Counted from the stretch's first letter, positions 22,383 to 33,790 are shown. The stretch: DNA of 64,000 bases from Ixodes scapularis (GCF_016920785.2 NW_024609839.1:4118196-4182195), one strand, 5' to 3'. Notes: generated from the letters alone by a model not told the origin. Numbers and translations are program-made.

Positions 22383-22666
22383 TAACAATAATAATAATGG
22401 TTTATGGTTTATTTTCGGATGCGACGAAGTACGATTTGAATCTGCCGAAGCCAGAATTGGCTTGTGTGGCTAAACCACCAGTAGTAAAGTTATAAATCAA
22501 TTAATTTCAACATTGTGAAGAGTGCATCAGCACATAAGACACACAAACACACGCACAAAAGTTTTAAGAAAAAATAACATTGAAGCATTGGTAAAGTTAG
22601 AGTCCAGAGTTGATGGTATGTGGATAGTCGCATTACATGAAGAACACGCACACATACATCGAAATA

Positions 22667-23110
22667 TTAAAAAAATGAAGCACAGGTCCATGTCAAGCTG
22701 CCACGGTACTTGAGTTGTAATAAAACTCCCATCACTGGCCTAAGAAAAAAATATTTAGAGCACAGTTTAAGACGTCCAGAAGATGAATCTGGTTCGTGCA
22801 GGCACACTTGATTCAAATTAGGCCTCGTAGGGCTTGTTTCAACTTTTTTTTTCGAATCCAGGTCCCACACTCTTTCAGGGAGACTGTTGAAAATGTCCGG
22901 TACATGGTATATTCGTTGTCTTCTGCCATACCTCGTTGACATTCTCGGCACCTCAAAACGAGTGGTATGTCTGAGTGCCCGAGGGTGCAATGTGGGGAAC
23001 TTTAAAACTGTCATCCCAAAAATGTCTTAAAACAACCGTCTCAGTAAACAGAGCATGACATAATGGAAGATTAATATGATCAATTTTTTTCTAGTTCTGT
23101 TTCGGTATCA
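22667..23110 (-). pseudogene. LINE-3 ORF2, C-terminal part
   Basis: The minus-strand frame reads …LRHTTRFEVPRMSTRYGRRQ and then YHVPDIFNSLPE, a pattern (R-RTR-…-VPR--T-YG-R---Y--P--FNSLP) common at the C-terminus of CR1/L2-type ORF2 proteins. It is separated from the rest of ORF2 by the 1.8 kb hAT-like insertion at 23127-24921, across which the coding order resumes at 24930. Confidence 0.75.
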
Positions 23111-23126
23111 GTGCCGTATATAATAG

Positions 23127-24921
23127 CAGACTTGTACGTAATCCGTTACAAGTAACGAAATTACTTGTAATCCCTTACATTTGTCAGTAATTTAGTAACG
23201 GAATAATTACATATTTTCTAGAATAATTTTAAAGTAATTCCCTTACATTTTTGACGTAACGGATTCCTTGTAATCCGTTACATTTTTTTTGTCAGAACCA
23301 ACCCCCCCCCTCCCCTTCTAAATAAAGTGCTTCTTTTTTTTCATTTTTGTAAAGTCGAGCGCAGTTTCACTATCACGCGAATTGACCAGCGCAAGGGAGG
23401 CTTGGCAGTTCAGTTCCGCAAAGCCTTTTTTTTTTTTTTCAACATCAAGCCCCTGAACCTATTTTTTTTAGACCCTAACAACAATGTCGAAAAATCAAAA
23501 TAAACATTTCTACAAAAAAAAAAGGGGGGGGGGGGGGGAGGGAGGGCGGAGGGGGCCAGGTATTTCTGCTTTTTTTTAGTCCCTCTGTTTTTTCTTTGCG
23601 ATCGAAGACGGGGAGGGGAGGACACCAAGTGATTGTGCGCCTCTTCGAGAAGCTCGAGGTGGTAAATGCACTGAAAAGAATTAACAATGTCCTTCTACGA
23701 CCATTTTCATAATGTCACAACACGAGACAACGCTCCGTCTACCCTACCCTTTCTGTGAGTCAGCTTTTTGCGAGCACTTAGAAAATGGTAATAGTCATCC
23801 CTTCTTCTTCCTGTTTTGCCCCAGCAGGGCCCATCTTATCTCAAGCAGATATTTTTACAAAAAAAACATAATGGTGGCTGACGTAGACTTGATATTCTGG
23901 GCTTGAGGAGAGAGTGAAATTCGTGAGTGGGGCCATAGCGCGGCTTACTTCTACCCTTTGCTGCCCTTGGCATCAGCGGACGTCGATCTGGAGAACACCG
24001 GAGTGAACTGCAGTCGGTTCGTGCCCCGTGCGTTTTTGAACGGCGCCAAGAAAGGTACACAGGGCAAACGTGCGTTTACAATTCCTTATTTTAACCGACG
24101 TTCTAATTAATTGTTGTTATGAGTGTCCTTTTTCTTTTATTACTTATATTTATATACTGGAAACATTCTTTTATTCACCAACGTCTCAAGTTAGGCTCGA
24201 ACTGTTCAGAACCAAAGGCGAAGAATATCGAGCCAAACATTATTTATTATTTAGTTATCACCTTACTGTTACAACTATGTTTTGCTATTGATGACTTCCA
24301 CAGCTTCGCGATTTAGACAATGGAGAATTTAGATCGGTCCGATGACTCCGATAACGATATCCGATACTTCGCCACCGTCTTTGCGTATGCATCATATCGT
24401 TATCGCGGGTATCGGAGGTATCGGAAGGATCTACTAAATCTCTCGAATAGCAGGCAACGCCTGCAACGACGAAGCTTTGCTCTACATTCGAGGTAAGTAG
24501 TACTTCCCTTGCTTCGCTGAAAAAGCTCAATGCAAAGCATGAAGCATTCGTGAGGAAAAATATGGCACTCCCATCCAGTGCCTCAGCTCAAATGGTGTTC
24601 AGCGTAGCAGTCGACATATTGAGTAAGAAATAACGCAAAATGCCTGACGAGACTTTCGAGGGCAAGCTGTTGCTCAAAATACTCAAGGTCATTAAATGGA
24701 ACAGGTGGCAAGAATAAGAACTTGAATAACCCTCTTCGCTTTGTTTCTTACTTGAGGACAATAATGTTGAAAGTAACGCCACGAAAGTAACGGATTACAT
24801 TTTGGGGTAACGGTCAGTTACTTTCATGGAAGGGTAATTGTAATTGTAATAAATTACAATGTAGCCTTGAGTAATTGTAAATGTAATTCGTTACTATTTT
24901 TCAGTAACGTGTACAAGTCTG
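23127..24921. mobile_element. hAT-like non-autonomous element, 1.8 kb, inserted in LINE-3
   Basis: The left end CAGACTTGTACGTAATCCGTTAC and the inverse of the right end, CAGACTTGTACACGTTACTG, give terminal inverted repeats. Both subterminal regions (about 170 bp) are filled with GTAACGGATTACA-type motifs. TATAATAG precedes the left end (23119-23126) and TATAATAC follows the right end (24922-24929), an 8-bp duplication with one mismatch. CAG termini and an 8-bp duplication point to hAT. The interior includes G/C homopolymers (23524-23560) and has no transposase frame that I recognise. Confidence 0.75.
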
Positions 24922-24929
24922 TATAATAC

Positions 24930-26646
24930 TTCTAAAAATTCCAGTCAAAATATTGTCAATTTACTTTTGCCATAAAGTAGAACAGCCACCATAAATGGTT
25001 ATTCCATAGCGAAGAACACTGTAAGCCAAAGCATTAATGACCATCTTTATAACATATTGTGGAACAAGTAATCTCATATTATAAAGTAGACAGGACACAC
25101 GTCTAAGCTTTTTACATACAGTTCCCTTGTGCGCATTCCATAAAAGGTCACCTAGATAAATTCAATACCTATATATTTTACATGGTCCACATAACCCACT
25201 GGAGTGCATTTATACGAGGGAAAAATTGATGAATGTAAAAAGAGTGGAGTATCTGGGATAACAAATTTTAACGGACTCCGGAAACACACCAGACGTGTCT
25301 TTGTGTTTTTAATTTGCAAGTCATTTTGCTGAAACCATTCAATCAAATGTGTGGTTTTACGTTGGAGAAGAAAAATTGAATTTTCGTATTCTATATGGCG
25401 CAACAACAGTACAGTGTCGTCAGCATACTGATACAGTTTGCAGCTAACTATTGAATTTGACATATCATTGACAAAGACATTAAAAAGTAACGGATACAAG
25501 ATGGATCCTTGTGCAACTCCGGATCTCAAGGCGAGCTTTGAACTTTTTTTGGGACCTATGTGAGCTTGTTGAGATCGTCCAGTTAAATAATCTTTTAGTA
25601 GCTCCAGAAATGGACCTCGGAAGCCAATATGATAAAGCTTTTGGAATGGAATGCTGTGGTTAACACTGTCGAATGCCTTTGAAACATCCACAAAAAGAGC
25701 ACATACGACCTCATTTTCTTCGAATGCGTAATGTAATTCATCTGCAAAATTTTCAAGTAATGGCTGCGTACCACGTCCGGTGACAAAACCATATTGATTA
25801 TTGGATATGATTTCGAACTTTTCAAGAAACTGACTCATTATTTGCTTTAAATGCTTCTCAAAAATTTGACTTATACAAGACAAAATCGAGATGGGACGAT
25901 AATTTTCGACCTTACGACGATCTCCTCCTTTATGAAGAGGCCTAACTCTGCATTTTTCAAGTTATTATGGATTTTTTTTGTGCAATGAAACCATTTAACA
26001 TATGCAAAAGGACATGTTTAATTGCATCATAATTGAGGATGACGTCATTTGCTCTGATACGATCAACTACAGGTGATTTTCTAGGTTTAAAACTAAACAG
26101 CAGACTTTTCAGATCGCATTCTGATAACTCAGGAAGGAAAGCTGACGTCATGTTCGAATCCCTCGAGTGAATTGAATAGGCAACATCATTCTGCGGAACG
26201 CCCGAAAACTGTGAAAAAGTTGCGTTAAATTTATCAACAACTGAGCATGTTATTGGGCCAAATGCTTTTTCAAGCTCCTCATCTACTGAATTTGAAGGCT
26301 TCTTTCCACGGAGTTGGTTGAGTAGAGACCAAGTTTTTGCTCCATTTGATCTTGCACGATAAAATTCCTTTTGAAAGTGTCTCCTTTTGGTGGCCCAGAG
26401 GAGCGCATTTGCACGATTACGTGCGCAACGATATTCTGTTTTCAGTCGTGCATTTTGGGGAGAACGCCTGCATTTTCTCCACAAAATATCCTTATCTTGA
26501 ATGGCTTGTAGAATATCTGCATTCAACCAAACATACTCCCCACGGCGTTGTCGAATTGCAAGAACTTTTTTGGAATCTTCAATAAAAGAATTCCAACTTA
26601 AATGTAAATTAGAGCAGACATCGTCGTAGTTTACGTTCCGTAACAA
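24930..26646 (-). pseudogene. LINE-3 ORF2, reverse transcriptase part
   Basis: The open piece at 25152-25883 carries RT motifs in order: NNQYGFVTGRGTQ, CALFVDVSKAFDSVNH (motif A), GVAQGSILYPLLFNVFVND (motif B) and YQYADDTVLL (motif C, intact YADD). It ends VKYIGIEF. The stretch at 25957-26646 is the region before the RT palm (…RQRRGEYVWLNADILQAIQD, KDILWRKCRRSP, FKPRKSPVVDRI). The two are in different frames, with decayed sequence at 25884-25956. Below 25152 the translation continues with stops (…SLDVCPVYFI, LMLWLTVFFAM) up to the hAT-like insertion. Catalytic residues remain but the frame is broken. Confidence 0.8.
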
Positions 26647-26680
26647 ATCTTGCCACTGGTAAGCCGAAACCAGTTTGTCC

Positions 26681-26839
26681 TGTCACACCTGAGACTGCGG
26701 TGGAAGAAATCGGAAGAACTTTCAGTAGAAGGAACAGACACAGAGAACGTCTGAAAGTGTAATACGTGTATTACGTGTTATAGGTGTAATACGACATGAT
26801 TAGCTACCACCAGCTCGCCTGCACTCTCACCGTCTTTTC
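26681..26839. mobile_element. 159-bp SINE-like insert with 12-bp target duplication
   Basis: ACCAGTTTGTCC occurs immediately on both sides (26669-26680 and 26840-26851), so 159 bp were inserted into LINE-3 ORF2. A long duplication of this kind is typical of target-primed reverse transcription. The insert contains the short direct and inverted motif GTGTAATACGTGTATTACGTG and, on the minus strand, GTGCAGGCGAGCTGGTGGTAGC. There is no poly(A) tail and no obvious tRNA box, so its class is uncertain. Confidence 0.7.
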
Positions 26840-26851
26840 ACCAGTTTGTCC

Positions 26852-27963
26852 ATTTTTTTATCTGCAACCTCGACCTGCTTTATTGTAGGACTTGTTTGTT
26901 TGATTGTCGCTTCACAAATTACTTGACACGCTGTGAAATAATCATCCGCCAGTTTTTGCAATATTACTGTTGACGTAATAATACTAGATGACGCACGCAA
27001 GTGTATATGATCTATGCATGATGATACTAACTTATCTGTCATGTATCCTTCCCGTGTTGGCCAGTTAATGACGTTCACAAATCCTACGTTGAATAGGACA
27101 TTGAGATAGTCGCAGACAATTGAACTTGATGTTTTCAAAGAATCGATATTAAAATCCCCTACAAGGCAGATCTTTTCTACTGATGAGAGTCCCGCTAGTA
27201 CTGTTTTTAGCTCCTTTACGAAAATAGTAGGATTTCTGGAAGGGGGCCTGTAAAACGCCAACAGAGACCAGGAGGAGTTTTTGTTACTCAGGTTCAGAGA
27301 AAATGACTCTGAATGAGCAAAATAAATATCGGTAACCTCACTAAGCAAAACTTCCCTAACTAGAATTCCTATTCTTTCTTTCTTTCTTTCTTTCTTTCTT
27401 TCCGGATTGACCGGGAATTGGGCAGAGACTAAAGGCGTGATGCCTGACGAGGTCTCTGTCCCCTTTACAGTTCTAACACAGCAGTGCGGGGTAGATAGAT
27501 TTTTGAACACGAAAATTAGAGAAAAGAACCTATAAAATTCTATACAACCCAGAAACAATAAAAAACAGGATCGATCAAATATCCCACGATAATTTTTTCA
27601 GCAAAGAAAGATAAAAACGAATTGGTCAGAAACATGTTTTATCAATTCAAAAGTGAAATATGGACATGATTCCACCACCCCTGGCGCCTAGTCGCGTGCG
27701 AAATAAACTTTTGTGCCCAGAAATAAAAAAGTATAAAACAGGTTGTCATCGACGTTAATTTCAGTTAAAACAGAGGCATCACAATCTTTGCAACTATTTT
27801 TAACGAGTGCTGAAAACGGATCCCAGTATTTTATTAGACTTCTGATATTCACATGCAAAAAGGTAATCGTCTCACCAGAATGAGGACATAACAGTTCACG
27901 AAAAGATGACAAGTCGGGACATTTAAAAAACCGTTCTTCCATCACTCTAGCCCATCTTGTCAA
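26852..27963 (-). pseudogene. LINE-3 ORF2, endonuclease part
   Basis: The minus-strand piece at 27688-27963 holds the N-terminal apurinic endonuclease pattern (ITFLHVNIRSL … DASVLTEI, where the usual motif is N-RSL and -LTET). The piece at 26827-27558 holds WSLLAFYRPPSRNP, KICLVGDFNIDSL (catalytic GDFN) and SCIDHIHLR (the xxIDHI motif). The final SDH step appears as LADDYF. A CTTT microsatellite (27374-27402) and unrelated sequence at about 27403-27480 interrupt the domain. Confidence 0.75.
27374..27402 (+). repeat. (CTTT)n microsatellite
   Basis: About seven CTTT units lie inside the endonuclease region of LINE-3. On the minus strand they read as a KERKKERKKE peptide, so this is a secondary expansion inside a dead coding region. 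Confidence 0.85.
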
Positions 27964-28069
27964 TGCCCCTTAGGCTATTAATGCGAATGACCGGAGATCC
28001 GTCCTTCTGCTTTGCAAAAATCTTTGCGGTTTTTTACCCACACGAACTGATATTCCTTCGTCTTGCCTC

Positions 28070-29000
28070 TAGATCTAGCCTTCCAAAAAGCTCCTTGTTG
28101 ATTCAAGTGAGGTTTTCATTAAAGTATAGTATAGGGAAGCCGGGCAGAGATCTCAGTTTGCCCCGCGTTGCTATCCAGGTCTCTTTGTTGGTGACGGAAT
28201 TAAACCTTACAACCACTAGAGGAGCGAAATTAGAATCCTTCTTCGGAGGCAGGCGATGAACCGTCATTATGTCAGAGGGTTGAAAGTCCTTAAAGAAGCC
28301 AAGTTGTCAACCAAACCCCTGACGTTCTCGGTTGGTTGGTAAGGTAGTCGGCGGATTTCCATGTGGCTTAATCGGCTGTACTGATCGGAGTCATTCAACT
28401 CTGCCTGTAATCGGCGTATTTCGGACCTCTGCTCGGTTACTGCTGATGTCAGAACGCATACCTCACTTTTCAGATCTTTTATTTCACTAACATTGACTTT
28501 TACCAGTGCCAGCAATGAATCGTATTGCCCGGAGAACTCCAACGACTTCTCGAGGCCCCTCATCGTCTCAGGTAACGTTTTGACAATTACTTTCACTGTG
28601 ATGTGTAAATATTGCTTTTATTATAAATCGTTCATTTTTGCTGGAAGTTGCGTCAACCCAGTAACCTTTTCTTTCAAAGGGAAGAGCACGTGCAGCTTGT
28701 CATCGATCGCACTCAGTTGGAGAGTCAGGTTGTCTTCGTTAATCATCGTACTTGTAACCACACCACCAAAGCTGCCGTTCTTATTGTATTTCATAGCGCG
28801 GCATTTGGGACACACCCAACTCTCCCTTTTTGCCTTGCCCATGGTATTGAACGCAGCGTCCACAACTCCCGTGCACGTTGGTGCAAGATGATAGGCACCG
28901 TGACCCTAAGAACAGCTCAAAACTCGTCCGTCTGAAGGCACAGCCTTTTGACAAGCGTAGCATAAAGACGAATCGCTTGCTAGGGGGAAGCCATCCCACG
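28070..29000 (-). pseudogene. LINE-3 ORF1 with PHD-type zinc finger
   Basis: From upstream to downstream on the minus strand: a Cys/His cluster (CQKAVPSDGRVLSC, then HLAPTC, then WVCPKCRAMKYN) matching a PHD-like finger but split by frame shifts; a heptad-rich stretch (ALVKVNVSEIKDLKSEVCVL, EQRSEIRRLQAELND) likely to form a coiled coil; then SDQYSRLSHMEIRRLPYQPT, like the RNA-binding region of L1/CR1 ORF1 proteins. Separate frames at 28621-28863 and 28267-28596, and traces below 28267, show it is broken. Confidence 0.7.
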
Positions 29001-29318
29001 TTGCGAAGCGGACATTTCCCAGTGGCCACAATAAGGAAGGGCAGCCAAAAGATCCAGTAAAGAAAACGCCGGCTCACCGAACGTAACCGTAGAGTACAAA
29101 CACACCACGTTGCATAGAATCAGGAGGGCACTTAAGACCCTGCGCTGAAGTTTGCGTTAACGTTTGCGCCGAGTAGGTGTATCCAAAGGCCCGGCTGCAA
29201 GCCCAGCGCTGAAGTACCCTCAAAAGGACAAGGCCGGCCGTCGAATTAGGATGACGATCAAGATGGCGAGCATGGAGGTGGTCGAGCGGTTGCCCCAGAC
29301 GATAATGTCGGCCGCTTT

Positions 29319-29982
29319 ATGGCGAATTCCACTGGGCGTTTTGGAGCGCGCCGGGATCAGTTCACCAGATCCGGACTGGACCACACGATCCGAACGGGGT
29401 CACGCCGCCTACGGATCAAAATGGAACATGACCACTGCTCCGGGATCGGCTGATGCCTTTCCCAGGAATCCCCTTTCCGCGGCCGCCGCGGTCGCTTTGA
29501 AAACGTTTTCGCAATCGCGGCGCTAACACGTGTTCGACGCACGAGCGGCAGGAATGGCTCAGGCGCTTCTAGCAAAGATTGCCGGAATGCCCGTAGCGCG
29601 GCCGAATACCTTCTCTTTTCCTTCCTGGAAAACGAACCGGCTGTCGAGCCAAGGGGTAAGCAAGCGGCCATTACGAATTCTTCTGATGTCGAGACAATCT
29701 AGGAGCCCAGCCTGATCTCGCCAGATGGGCGAGATCAGGCGAGATGCCCTACGAGAAAGGAAGTCAGGTGTGTGCGCCGAGGGCTGGCCCGGCTGGCTTC
29801 CAGTTGAATCCGCCGAAATCGTGGGAGCGACTTTTCACGGATCCAGATAGAGATCTGGAGCGGGAGCTAATCCAAAACGACCAGTGAAACACGTCGGTCT
29901 CGATCCCGATCGCCCAGTGAAATAGGCTCGCTCCAGAAAAGTCGATCCCGGCGCGCTCCAAAACGACCAGTGAATTCGCCAT
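29319..29982. repeat. inverted repeat with 40-bp arms
   Basis: ATGGCGAATTCCACTGGGCGTTTTGGAGCGCGCCGGGATC (29319-29358) is matched in inverse at 29943-29982 with few differences. The intervening 580 bp has CG-rich frames open on both strands but no recognised family. Probably a palindromic transposon; ends and duplication are not resolved. A short hairpin, GATCTCGCC…GGCGAGATC, lies at about 29716-29736. Confidence 0.55.
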
Positions 29983-30144
29983 TATTTGAAAGAGCTTCGG
30001 GCCACAGATCCAGGAACTTGCTCCGCCTTGTGCAGATTGTAAGACGTCACCAGTGGTCTTACATCGACGAAACCCATGAACGTAAAGAGAAATATTCAGT
30101 ATGATCAAAAAGAACGACCAATTCCGGCGACATCTTCTTCTTCA

Positions 30145-30148
30145 CTTC

Positions 30149-30179
<31 letters not shown>

Positions 30180-30480
30180 TTAATTCTATCTGCTCATCCT
30201 GGAAGGGGCCCATGTGGTGGTGTGCCGGGCTAGGCAGATAGGTGAAAACCCTTAGGCAGAGCGCCTTCCAGCCCGCCGCCACATGTAAAAAAACAAAACC
30301 GATATATAAATGTACAGAAAATACACACTACAGAAAGTGCGTAAAAAGGAAAGAAAAGAAGGGGGAAAACATGTATCACATTATGTCGAGGATGCCAGCT
30401 GCATCCCATACATTCTGGCAAGCTCTCGTGACTCTGCCCCGTATGACGGCAGTGGGCTGCGAATACTGAGCGTAGTTGTA
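30145..30480 (-). mobile_element. LINE 3' fragment with (ATT)n tail
   Basis: A minus-strand segment ends in about ten ATT repeats (30149-30179). It is preceded by a short dyad, CTATCTGCCTAG…GAGCAGATAG (30187-30241). No RT motif is present, so only a 3' untranslated end is left. Assigned by tail type; the clade is uncertain. Confidence 0.45.
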
Positions 30481-31020
30481 AGTTGTCAGTCAATGTTTCA
30501 ACTACCTCGTTCCATCAATGGAAAGGTCAAATTAAAATCCCGTTATCCAGAATGCACCGCATCATTTGTCACTTGCGCAGTGGACTGCGTGAATTGCTGG
30601 TCGATCTTCTGTTCTCGAGGCCGACAATATTGAAGAGAACCATTCTCACAAAAGGTCACAAACGCACAGTTACCGTGTCGCCTACTCCACACCTCGCAGG
30701 AACCTTTGGCTGTAGTAAACTGTACGATGGTAATCGCGCGACTGCTCGGCGTCCAGTTGCGATCCGTGGCCCCGTCCCGTTCGTGCGCGTGCGCAGACAT
30801 TTCCCGAATTTTTGTCGAATCTTTGCCGAACTTTCTTTCTAAACTTCGGCATGCGAGGAACTTCGCCGAAATGAAGTTCGGCAGATTCGGTCCACCACTA
30901 ACTTTTACGGCGGAGGTGATAGACCCCCTAGCAATGACGCTCACGCCGGAGTGGCTGCTCGGCAACGCGCGGGACCTTAAATTTCAGATTCGGACGGCGT
31001 GTGTATCACTCGAAGCGCGT

Positions 31021-31165
31021 TACCCCCCCCCCCCCCCCCCGCGCCTGCGTTCACGCCGCTTCATGGCGACAGTGTACGGCTGCTAATCGCAAACTATTAA
31101 CCCACTTAGCCCCCCCCCCCTCCCCCCCCCCCTTCTACCCCAGTACACGCCGCTTCGCCGCCGGC
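31021..31165 (+). repeat. duplicated unit with poly-C tracts
   Basis: Two copies of a unit containing a C run of 10-18 bases, with ACGCCGCTTC following in each copy (31021-31070 and 31110-31165). Homopolymer lengths here are unreliable. No coding call. Confidence 0.6.
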
Positions 31166-31471
31166 AACCCAAGCCCCGCTGTCCCCCATGCACATCAGTA
31201 AATAGAGTCCCATGCGATTTAGTTCACCAATGTTTCGTCGACAACTTTCATTTCTTTTTCAGTGTCAATCGTAAAAAAGAGACTTCATATATATCGCCAA
31301 ATGCCTCGACAAAACAAAAAATTCGAGGAAAAAAAAAAGAGTCAGCCCACACTGTGAATAAAACCCGGGTCTGCTACGTATGAGGCAGACATCTTACAAC
31401 TAAGTTTCGCTACCACTTCGGAAACTCGCATTGTAACCACTGCCTATGTTGACGGTGGCAGCGCCTATTTC

Positions 31472-32975
31472 ATTTCATTTAATTACCTCGAATCGCCCGA
31501 TGGCATTACACGAGGGGGAGAAAAAAATGCAAACACGTTGTATTACACAAAATACGCAAGAATAAAAAAATCGAAAATTGGGATTACATAAAACTATAAA
31601 AAGTAAAGGGTAACTGCTCATTCAAATTGCATGTATACAAACAAAATTAGCAGAATGAGTCTTCACAAGCATTTGTAAATAAAACGCAAACAGGACTGCT
31701 CACCACGCTTTCAGGTAGGTTATTCCACTCGCCAATAACTAGGTTTAAAGGAGATTCGAAATACATTTTTGTGCGACTGGATGGCAACCTGATTTTCTTC
31801 GACCGAGAAAAAAAATCGGTAGAGGGGCAGTAGAATCACAGTTTTAAGATACGGATTATGGTAGGAAACTCGGTGGAGAAATGGGAGGCGTGATACTTTG
31901 CGGCTAGAGCATAGTGATGTAAGGCAAGCTTTGGACTTGAGAGCTGCCACGCTTGACGAAAAAGAGCAGCCTCTAAAAATAAAACGAACGGCTCTCTTTT
32001 GCACAGATTCGAGTTTCTTATTTAAGTAGTCTTCCCAGGGATTCCAAAATATTCCAGCTTATTCGACCGTCGAACGAATAAAAGACTTGTAGGCCAGCAA
32101 ACATACATCAGAGGATGCCATATACAAATTTCTTCTGAAATAACCGAAGGTACGATTTGCTTTACTAACGATAGAATCGATATGCATTTTGCAACCCAGA
32201 TTTTCAGTTAGTGTAACACCGAGGTATTTATAATTCGTAACCTTTTCAAGACTATAGCCGCTTATTTTGTAGTTGTTGGTAATTGTCGTGTTTTTTTTCG
32301 TACAAAAGGTAAGAAATTTAGTTTTCGACATATTGACGGTCATTTGCCATTTCTCACATCATGGGAATAGAGAATCTAGATCACGCTGCAGGGTGAGGCT
32401 GTCCTCTGTTGAGACGATACGCCTATATATTACGCAATCGTCCGCAAAATGTCTAATTTTCTAACAAATAGAGTTAGGAAGATCATTTACATAAATTAAG
32501 AAAAGCAGCGACCAAGGACCGATCCCCGAAGGACTCCAGATTTCACCGAAATTTCGTGAGAGAGACGTTGGACACTGAAACGGATTGAGTTCTAAGGGAA
32601 AAAAATTTCCTGATCCAGTGACCAAGAGACTGGTGAATGTTTAATGTTTCTATTTTTGTGTAATAGGCGTTGGTGCGGGACTCAGTCAAGCGCCTTTGTG
32701 AAATCGACAAGAATAGCTTCCGCCTGCACCCGTGAGTGAATGTTCTCATGTATATCGGTAATGAATTCAAATACTTGAGTTTCGTAAGATCGTTCCTTTC
32801 GGATACCGTGCTGGTTCGGGAAAAAGAAGTTAGTATCTAAAAGGTAATTAGCGAGGTGGGTGTAGATCACATGTTCCAGAAGTTTGCAGGGTATGCTTGT
32901 TAGAGAAATTGGACGGTAGTTATTAGCAAGCAATACGTCTCCAGACTTAAAGACCGGAATAACCTTCAAGGGATC
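31472..32975 (-). pseudogene. 5'-truncated CR1/L2-like LINE (LINE-4), reverse transcriptase
   Basis: Begins abruptly on the minus strand within the RT at KVIPVFKSGD, then NNYRPISLTSIPCKLLEHVI (RT0/1), FFFPNQHGIRKERS, AILVDFTKALD (motif A) and, near 32437-32457, IRHFADDCVIY (motif C, intact FADD). The thumb region follows (YKYLGVTLTENLGCKMHIDS), then the C-terminal region (KRAVRFIFRGC). Frames shift at about 32680, 32540 and 32050. It ends near 31472 with ATGAAATGAAAT repeats, a CR1/L2-style tail. The 5' truncation is typical of LINE insertion. Confidence 0.8.
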
Positions 32976-33095
32976 AACAAAACTTTTTCAGTTTCTTTTC
33001 CCGCTTACTCGCAAAAAAAGTGAAGATTAGAACGGCTTTCATTGGTTTTTTTTATTATTATTTCGAAAACTTGTTTCCATCCGCTCGGTCGTGGT

Positions 33096-33365
33096 TCATG
33101 AGGTTTCTTGCTCAAAAGTATATTTGGCCATGCTTGTGGTGCGCTGCGCTATTTTTCTCTGGGTGGTAGAGAGGTGGTAGCTCTGTGCTACGTTCGCTTG
33201 GAACAGCCCCAATGCCTGAAACGTGACGCCTTCCTCGTATTTTGTTAGGTGGTCGTGTTCGAACTCTTGCACGTTTAAGTACCCCCATGTTAGTTTCTTG
33301 TCGGGCGTTTCAAATAATGCTGCAACGTATCCCTCCATCAAGATGTCGGCTACCCATGGCACCAC
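33096..33365 (-). CDS. ETX/MTX2-family (aerolysin-type) pore-former gene, last exon
   Basis: Follows a good acceptor (TTGCATCTTTACAG, ending 33366) and runs 90 codons to TGA at 33098-33096. The segment starts VVPWVADILMEGYVAALFE, which fits the C-terminal part of ETX/MTX2-type beta-pore-forming proteins, where a Pro-x-x-A-D-(I/V)-x-(I/M)-x-G strand follows the central insertion region. The rest (…TWGYLNVQEFEHDH…) is a beta-rich tail. It joins in phase with the donor at 35864, removing a 2.5 kb intron that contains palindromic repeats. Family known, function inferred: secreted beta-barrel pore former, possibly in saliva or defence. No restored protein is given. Confidence 0.6.
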   Translation of the reverse strand: MVPWVADILMEGYVAALFETPDKKLTWGYLNVQEFEHDHLTKYEEGVTFQALGLFQANVAQSYHLSTTQRKIAQRTTSMAKYTFEQETS

Positions 33366-33586
33366 CTGTAAAGATGCAACATATTGAAGACACAGACATA
33401 TGGTGTCACCCAAGTTTCGATTAAATCGTCAGCGAAGTAAGGCAAAATATTGATTGTCGCTGATTTTCCTCAAAATCAATGCAACACGTTAATATATAGA
33501 TCTAAACAAGTAATACGAATTACGAGTCACAATAATTTTTGTTTTGTTAATTTATTGTATATTTTAAGTTTGTTCCAAGAGGATAA

Positions 33587-33790
33587 AGTCGGGGTCACAC
33601 TGCACGTACAAAATACATTCTGCAAACACGAGTCATCGCAATATCCCTGGTTCGAATGCCACGTCCTCAGGTTCCTCCCTGAACTTATAGCCATACGGCA
33701 TTCAAAGCACGGTTCTCGCGGTGACTCGCGTTCGAATCTGTGTGCAGACAGTTTTTTTTGTACCATGTATAAGCAGTGTGATCCCGGCTT
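33587..33790. mobile_element. palindromic MITE, copy 1 (GGGGTCACACTGC ends)
   Basis: GTCGGGGTCACACTGC at the left and GCAGTGTGATCCCGGC at the right are inverted ends about 200 bp apart. The inner stretches TTCGAATGCC and GCATTCAAAGC are also inverted, so the whole copy can fold. Copies 2 and 3 are at 34282-34484 and 39214-39420. It lies in the intron of the ETX/MTX2 gene. Confidence 0.7.

Larger units (their letters stand above)
22386..29077 (-). mobile_element. CR1-like LINE (LINE-3), nearly complete, with two nested insertions
   Basis: On the minus strand, ORF1 (PHD-type zinc finger plus coiled coil), endonuclease, reverse transcriptase and a C-terminal tail appear in LINE order from about 29.0 kb down to 22.7 kb. 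They are followed by a 3' region ending in an ATTATTATT repeat at about 22386-22399. A short microsatellite tail instead of poly(A), and a PHD-finger ORF1, are typical of the CR1 group. Removing the inserts at 23127-24921 and 26681-26839 would leave about 4.7 kb. Multiple stops and frameshifts show that it is dead. The 5' end is uncertain. Confidence 0.8.

Noticed and set aside
29357..30108. Arg-rich minus-strand frames as genes
   Set aside because: They lie between and across the arms of an inverted repeat and have no family signature.
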